Assembly (NCBI GenBank): GCA_019348265.1
Contig: JAHWJV010000156.1
Location: 1-7,969, forward strand
Origin: Gemmatimonadota bacterium
Lineage (GTDB): Bacteria; Gemmatimonadota; Gemmatimonadetes; Longimicrobiales; Longimicrobiaceae
Direction of reading: 5' to 3'
DNA length: 7,969 nucleotides
Position 1 is the first letter of the stretch. Each line of letters opens with the position of its first letter. Of this stretch, positions 5,406 to 7,969 are shown piece by piece. The position numbers and the translations under genes are program-made. The notes beneath the pieces are model-generated. The model was not told the origin of the DNA. It made no database searches and worked only from the letters and a program-made list of their open reading frames with translations.

Positions 5406-6326
5406 GTGAATCGCGTCGTGCCGCCGGTGCTCCTGCTCCACCCGGATCGCGCCTTCTGTGAGCGGGTGAAGCGTGCCTGTTCGCAGCGGTACCGGTTCCT
5501 TCCCGTCTCCTCCTGGTCCGACCTGCGCGAGGCGCTCCACTCGGCGCCGCCGCTCGCCATCGTCATCGTGGATCCGTACGGCGGGGATCACGCCCGCCAC
5601 GGCCTCTCCAGCGCCCTGCACGGCCTCCTGCGCGAATTCCCCTCCGCCACCGTCATCGCGGCGTGCGAGATCCGCGGCGGCTGCCTCGAGCAGATGCGCA
5701 CGCTCGGCGAGTGGGGCGTCACCCGGATGATCAGTCTGGAAGAGGAGGATACCGCCCACGCCATTGCACGCGTGCTGGAGTCCTCCCGCGGCCGCCCGCT
5801 GCGCACCCTGCTCCAGCGGACCCTCACGGCGACGATGAGTGGACGTGCGCGCGCGATCGTGATGAGCGCCACCGACGTGGTCTCCACCGGCGGAGTGGGT
5901 CGCGACCTCGCGCGGTCCCTGCACGTCACCCCGCGCACGCTGCAACGCTGGTGTCGCAACGCCGGCCTTCCGGCACCCCGGCAGCTTCTCGCCTGGATGA
6001 GGCTCCTTCTCGCCGCCGAGCTCCTGGACGACCCGGGCCGCTCCGTGCTCGGCGTCGCGCTCGCCTGTGGCTACTCTTCGGATGCCGCGTTGCGTAACGC
6101 ATTCCGAGCCTACCTCGAGCTCAGCCCCAACGCCCTCCGCGACCGCGGCGCTTTTCAGACCGTGGCCAAGGCTTTCCAGAAAGCGCTCTCCGCGTCCGCC
6201 CCGAAGAGTCCCGCCGCACGCCCGCGGCCTGATGACGAGGTCCACCCTGTTTCCGTCATTCCCCTGCGTACCCGATCGGCCGCCGGTGCTCGCCAGGCTC
6301 TCCCCTGTTCGGCGATCGAAGCCTAG
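5406..6326 (+). CDS. Receiver-like/AraC-family transcriptional regulator
   Basis: This 306-residue cytoplasmic protein has two parts. Residues 7-125 look like a response-regulator receiver fold: strand VLLLHPDR (8-15), strand AIVIVDPYGG (51-60) with D56 at the phospho-acceptor position, strand ATVIAACE (81-88) and strand VTRMISLEEE (105-114). The usual acidic pair after strand 1 is only H12-P13-D14, and no conserved lysine is seen after strand 5, so phosphorylation is doubtful. Residues about 135-246 are an AraC/XylS DNA-binding domain with two helix-turn-helix units: 164-186 (VGRDLARSLHVTPRTLQRWC) and 214-243 (VLGVALACGYSSDAALRNAF...LSPNALR). The last 55 residues are low-complexity. The start is GTG 5406; GTG 5418 and 5427 are alternatives. 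It is divergent from the lipoprotein gene, an obvious candidate target. Its ligand and signal are unknown. Confidence 0.85.
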   Translation: MNRVVPPVLLLHPDRAFCERVKRACSQRYRFLPVSSWSDLREALHSAPPLAIVIVDPYGGDHARHGLSSALHGLLREFPSATVIAACEIRGGCLEQMRTLGEWGVTRMISLEEEDTAHAIARVLESSRGRPLRTLLQRTLTATMSGRARAIVMSATDVVSTGGVGRDLARSLHVTPRTLQRWCRNAGLPAPRQLLAWMRLLLAAELLDDPGRSVLGVALACGYSSDAALRNAFRAYLELSPNALRDRGAFQTVAKAFQKALSASAPKSPAARPRPDDEVHPVSVIPLRTRSAAGARQALPCSAIEA

Positions 6327-6773
6327 CGGCCCCTCCCGCCGGATGAAACACCCCCTCGCCAGCTAGTCTCGGCTAGATCGCCGGATTTCTACAGCATCCC
6401 CTCTGGAGGCCCGCCGCGGGTGCGTCTTCCTGCGTCCACCAAGTGGCCGCGGCTCGGGTATGACGCGCAGGAAACGCTGAGGCTCCGACCACACAGTGCG
6501 TGCTTTTAGGCTGGAGCGCCAGTCGTCTGGCAGGTGGGAAGTGTCGAGTTGCGAGTGGTCACGTGCGGCGTGGATGATGCTCCGGCGTGCACGTGCTTGC
6601 TGCGGGCGCGACCGGCGCGTCGAGCGGGGCTCATCGTACGCGAGCTACCCGGGTCGCCAAAACAACGCCGAGATACAGGTATACGACGTCTTGAAACTCG
6701 CCGGGCGCACTGTAAGTTCAACGGTCTCTGAGATTCCCTTGCTTCACCCACGGCCACTACACGACTCCGGAGC
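6327..6773. other. 447-bp intergenic region before rfbA
   Basis: I find no convincing gene here. Forward frames at 6496-6777 and 6534-6731 have shadow-like Arg/Ser/Cys-rich translations, no family signal and no ribosome site. The right third (about 6650-6775) is visibly less GC-rich and contains the candidate rfbA promoter. Two CACGTG palindromes lie at 6560-6565 and 6590-6595, exactly 30 bp apart. Stems near the regulator stop (CGGC 6327-6330 with GCCG 6338-6341) are too short to call a terminator. A long untranslated leader, a small RNA or an upstream regulatory region of the polysaccharide locus are all possible. Confidence 0.5.
6691..6718 (+). promoter_or_regulatory. Candidate promoter of the rfbA-rfbC operon
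   Basis: TTGAAA (6691-6696) matches 5 of 6 bases of the -35 consensus. A weak -10, TAAGTT (6713-6718), follows at 16 bp; TGTAAG (6711-6716) is closer to the eye but gives only 14 bp. The pair lies 55-80 bp before ATG 6774 in the most AT-rich part of the gap, leaving a leader of roughly 50 nt. Confidence 0.35.
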
Positions 6774-7652
6774 ATGAAGGGCATCATTCTCGCCGGGGGG
6801 AGCGGCACGCGCCTCTACCCCATCACCCGGGCCGTGAGCAAGCAGCTCCTCCCGGTTTACGACAAGCCGATGATCTATTATCCGCTGAGCACGCTGATGC
6901 TCGCGGGTATCCGTCAGATCCTCATCATCTCAACCCCCGAGGACCTGCCGCGCTTCGAGCAGCTCTTCGGTGGAGGCGAGCAGTGGGGGATGGAGTTCTC
7001 GTATGCCGTGCAGCCAAGGCCGGACGGTCTGGCGCAGGCGTTCACCATCGGGCGGGGTTTCGTCGGTGGGGACGCGGTCTCGCTGATCCTCGGGGACAAC
7101 CTCTTCCACGGCCACGGGCTGAGCGAGATGCTCCAGGAAGCAGCCATCCCGAGGGCGGGTGCCACGGTGTTCGGCTACCACGTGAAGGATCCGGAGCGCT
7201 ACGGCGTGGCGGAGATCGACAGGGACGGGCGCGTCGTGAGCATCGAGGAGAAGCCGGCGAAGCCGAAGTCGCCGTACGCGGTCACCGGCCTCTACTTTTA
7301 CGACAACCAGGTGGTGGACATCGCCGCGGGGCTGAAGCCCTCCGCTCGCGGCGAGTACGAGATCACGGACGTGAACCGCGCCTACCTCGAGCGTGGCGAG
7401 CTGCGCATGTCGATCCTCGGGCGGGGGATGGCCTGGCTGGACACCGGGACGCACGAGTCGCTGCACGAGGCGAGCGGGTTCATCGAGACGATCGAGAAGC
7501 GGCAGGGGCTGAAGATCGCCTGCCCGGAGGAGATCGCCTACCGGATGGGGTTCATCGACCGTGCGCAGCTCGCGGCGCTGGCCGAGCCGATGCGACGCAA
7601 CAGCTACGGTCGCTACCTCGTGGAGCTGCTGGAACAGGAGCACTGGGGATGA
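6774..7652 (+). CDS. rfbA: Glucose-1-phosphate thymidylyltransferase
   Basis: This 292-residue cytoplasmic enzyme (RfbA/RmlA) makes dTDP-glucose and pyrophosphate from dTTP and glucose-1-phosphate, the first step of dTDP-L-rhamnose synthesis. The nucleotidyltransferase signature GGSGTRLYPIT (8-18) is followed by SKQLLPVYDKPMIYYPLSTLMLAGI (22-46). Q80 (base recognition region), the Mg2+-binding LGDN with D108, the sugar-binding EEKP at 158-161 and WLDTGT with D223 are all present. Length and motifs are typical of the short RmlA type that forms homotetramers and is usually feedback-inhibited by dTDP-rhamnose. The ribosome site is poor: GGAG at 6769-6772 lies only one base from ATG. The stop overlaps the rfbC start as ATGA, so the two are coupled. 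The gene probably opens a surface polysaccharide locus. Confidence 0.97.
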   Translation: MKGIILAGGSGTRLYPITRAVSKQLLPVYDKPMIYYPLSTLMLAGIRQILIISTPEDLPRFEQLFGGGEQWGMEFSYAVQPRPDGLAQAFTIGRGFVGGDAVSLILGDNLFHGHGLSEMLQEAAIPRAGATVFGYHVKDPERYGVAEIDRDGRVVSIEEKPAKPKSPYAVTGLYFYDNQVVDIAAGLKPSARGEYEITDVNRAYLERGELRMSILGRGMAWLDTGTHESLHEASGFIETIEKRQGLKIACPEEIAYRMGFIDRAQLAALAEPMRRNSYGRYLVELLEQEHWG

Positions 7653-7969
7653 AGTGCACGCCGACCCCGCTCTCCGGCCTCTACATCCTCGAGCCACGCG
7701 TCTTCCGCGACGATCGCGGACGCTTCCTGGAGACCTGGAACGAGCACCGCTACGCCGACGCCGGGATCACGGGTCCGTTCGTCCAGGACAACGCCTCCGT
7801 CTCCGCGCGTGGAGTGCTGCGGGGGCTGCACTTCCAGTCACCGCACCCGCAGGGAAAGCTCGTCTCCGTGCTCGCGGGTGAAGTCTTCGACGTAGCCGTG
7901 GACCTGCGAGCGGGATCCGGCACCTTCGGGCAGTGGTATGGGCATACGCTCTCCGCCGAGAACGGGCAC
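7649..7969 (+). CDS. rfbC: dTDP-4-dehydrorhamnose 3,5-epimerase, 5' part
   Basis: The first 107 residues of RfbC/RmlC are present; the rest runs off the right edge (the family is about 180-200 residues). The enzyme inverts C3 and C5 of dTDP-4-dehydro-6-deoxyglucose, the third step of dTDP-L-rhamnose synthesis. The cupin hallmarks seen are the opening PLSGLYILEPRVFRDDRGRFLETWN (7-31), RGLHFQ with catalytic-type H61 (58-63), PQGKLV with K70 and FDVAVDLR (80-87). The catalytic Tyr and Asp of the second half lie outside the window. ATG 7649 overlaps the rfbA stop as ATGA and gives the usual N-terminus, so no other start is needed. The gene order rfbA-rfbC suggests rfbB and rfbD nearby. Confidence 0.95.
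   Translation, partial: MKCTPTPLSGLYILEPRVFRDDRGRFLETWNEHRYADAGITGPFVQDNASVSARGVLRGLHFQSPHPQGKLVSVLAGEVFDVAVDLRAGSGTFGQWYGHTLSAENGH

Noticed and set aside
5283..6245. 320-residue reverse open frame opposite the AraC-type regulator
   Set aside because: It is rich in Gly, Ala, Arg and His with no recognisable domain, as expected for the antisense of a GC-rich gene. The forward frame has two clear helix-turn-helix units.
6496..6777. Small forward frames in the gap before rfbA (also 6534-6731)
   Set aside because: They lack a ribosome site and any recognisable motif, and have Arg/Ser/Cys-heavy composition. One ends inside the rfbA start.
6930..7697. 255-residue reverse open frame opposite rfbA
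   Set aside because: rfbA on the plus strand is unambiguous, and the reverse translation is compositionally biased.
1..7969. CRISPR arrays, tRNA or rRNA genes, insertion sequences, phage genes, toxin-antitoxin pairs
   Set aside because: I looked for spaced direct repeats, cloverleaf-like blocks, transposase or integrase motifs and small toxin-type genes, and saw none.

Overview
The window is high-GC (about two thirds G+C by eye) bacterial chromosome with short intergenic gaps and ATGA-type gene overlaps. I recognise no plasmid, phage, IS, CRISPR, tRNA or rRNA signal. Two features resemble Gemmatimonadota of the Longimicrobium type: a tiny lipoprotein whose mature end begins CSGDSPTAP, and a regulator that joins a degenerate receiver-like domain to an AraC helix-turn-helix. 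This lineage call is an inference from family memory and was not tested.

Left part (1-2692, all +). The tail of an unidentified gene overlaps an enolase-superfamily enzyme whose active site is of the glucarate dehydratase type. After a 103-bp gap comes a two-gene unit: a roughly seven-helix membrane protein (TIGR02587/DUF2391-like) and a single-pass protein with a C-terminal soluble domain (TIGR02588-like). They overlap by ATGA. From family knowledge the two occur together, and the function is unknown.

Middle part (2693-6326). A 66-residue protein with a basic N-terminal half and an acidic C-terminal half lies 7 bp before a class I SAM-dependent methyltransferase-like gene. A TPR-repeat protein follows behind its own candidate promoter. 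A 42-residue lipoprotein lies on the minus strand, convergent with the TPR gene and divergent from a receiver-like/AraC regulator. The TPR, lipoprotein and regulator genes could form a small signalling module, but only their arrangement supports this. A perfect 13-bp inverted repeat closes the TPR gene.

Right part (6327-7969). A 447-bp stretch with no convincing gene leads into rfbA (rmlA) and the 5' part of rfbC (rmlC), again joined by ATGA. They act in dTDP-L-rhamnose synthesis and probably start a cell-surface polysaccharide locus that runs past the window. RfbA makes dTDP-glucose from glucose-1-phosphate and dTTP. RfbC epimerises the later 4-keto-6-deoxy intermediate. rfbB and rfbD are expected outside.
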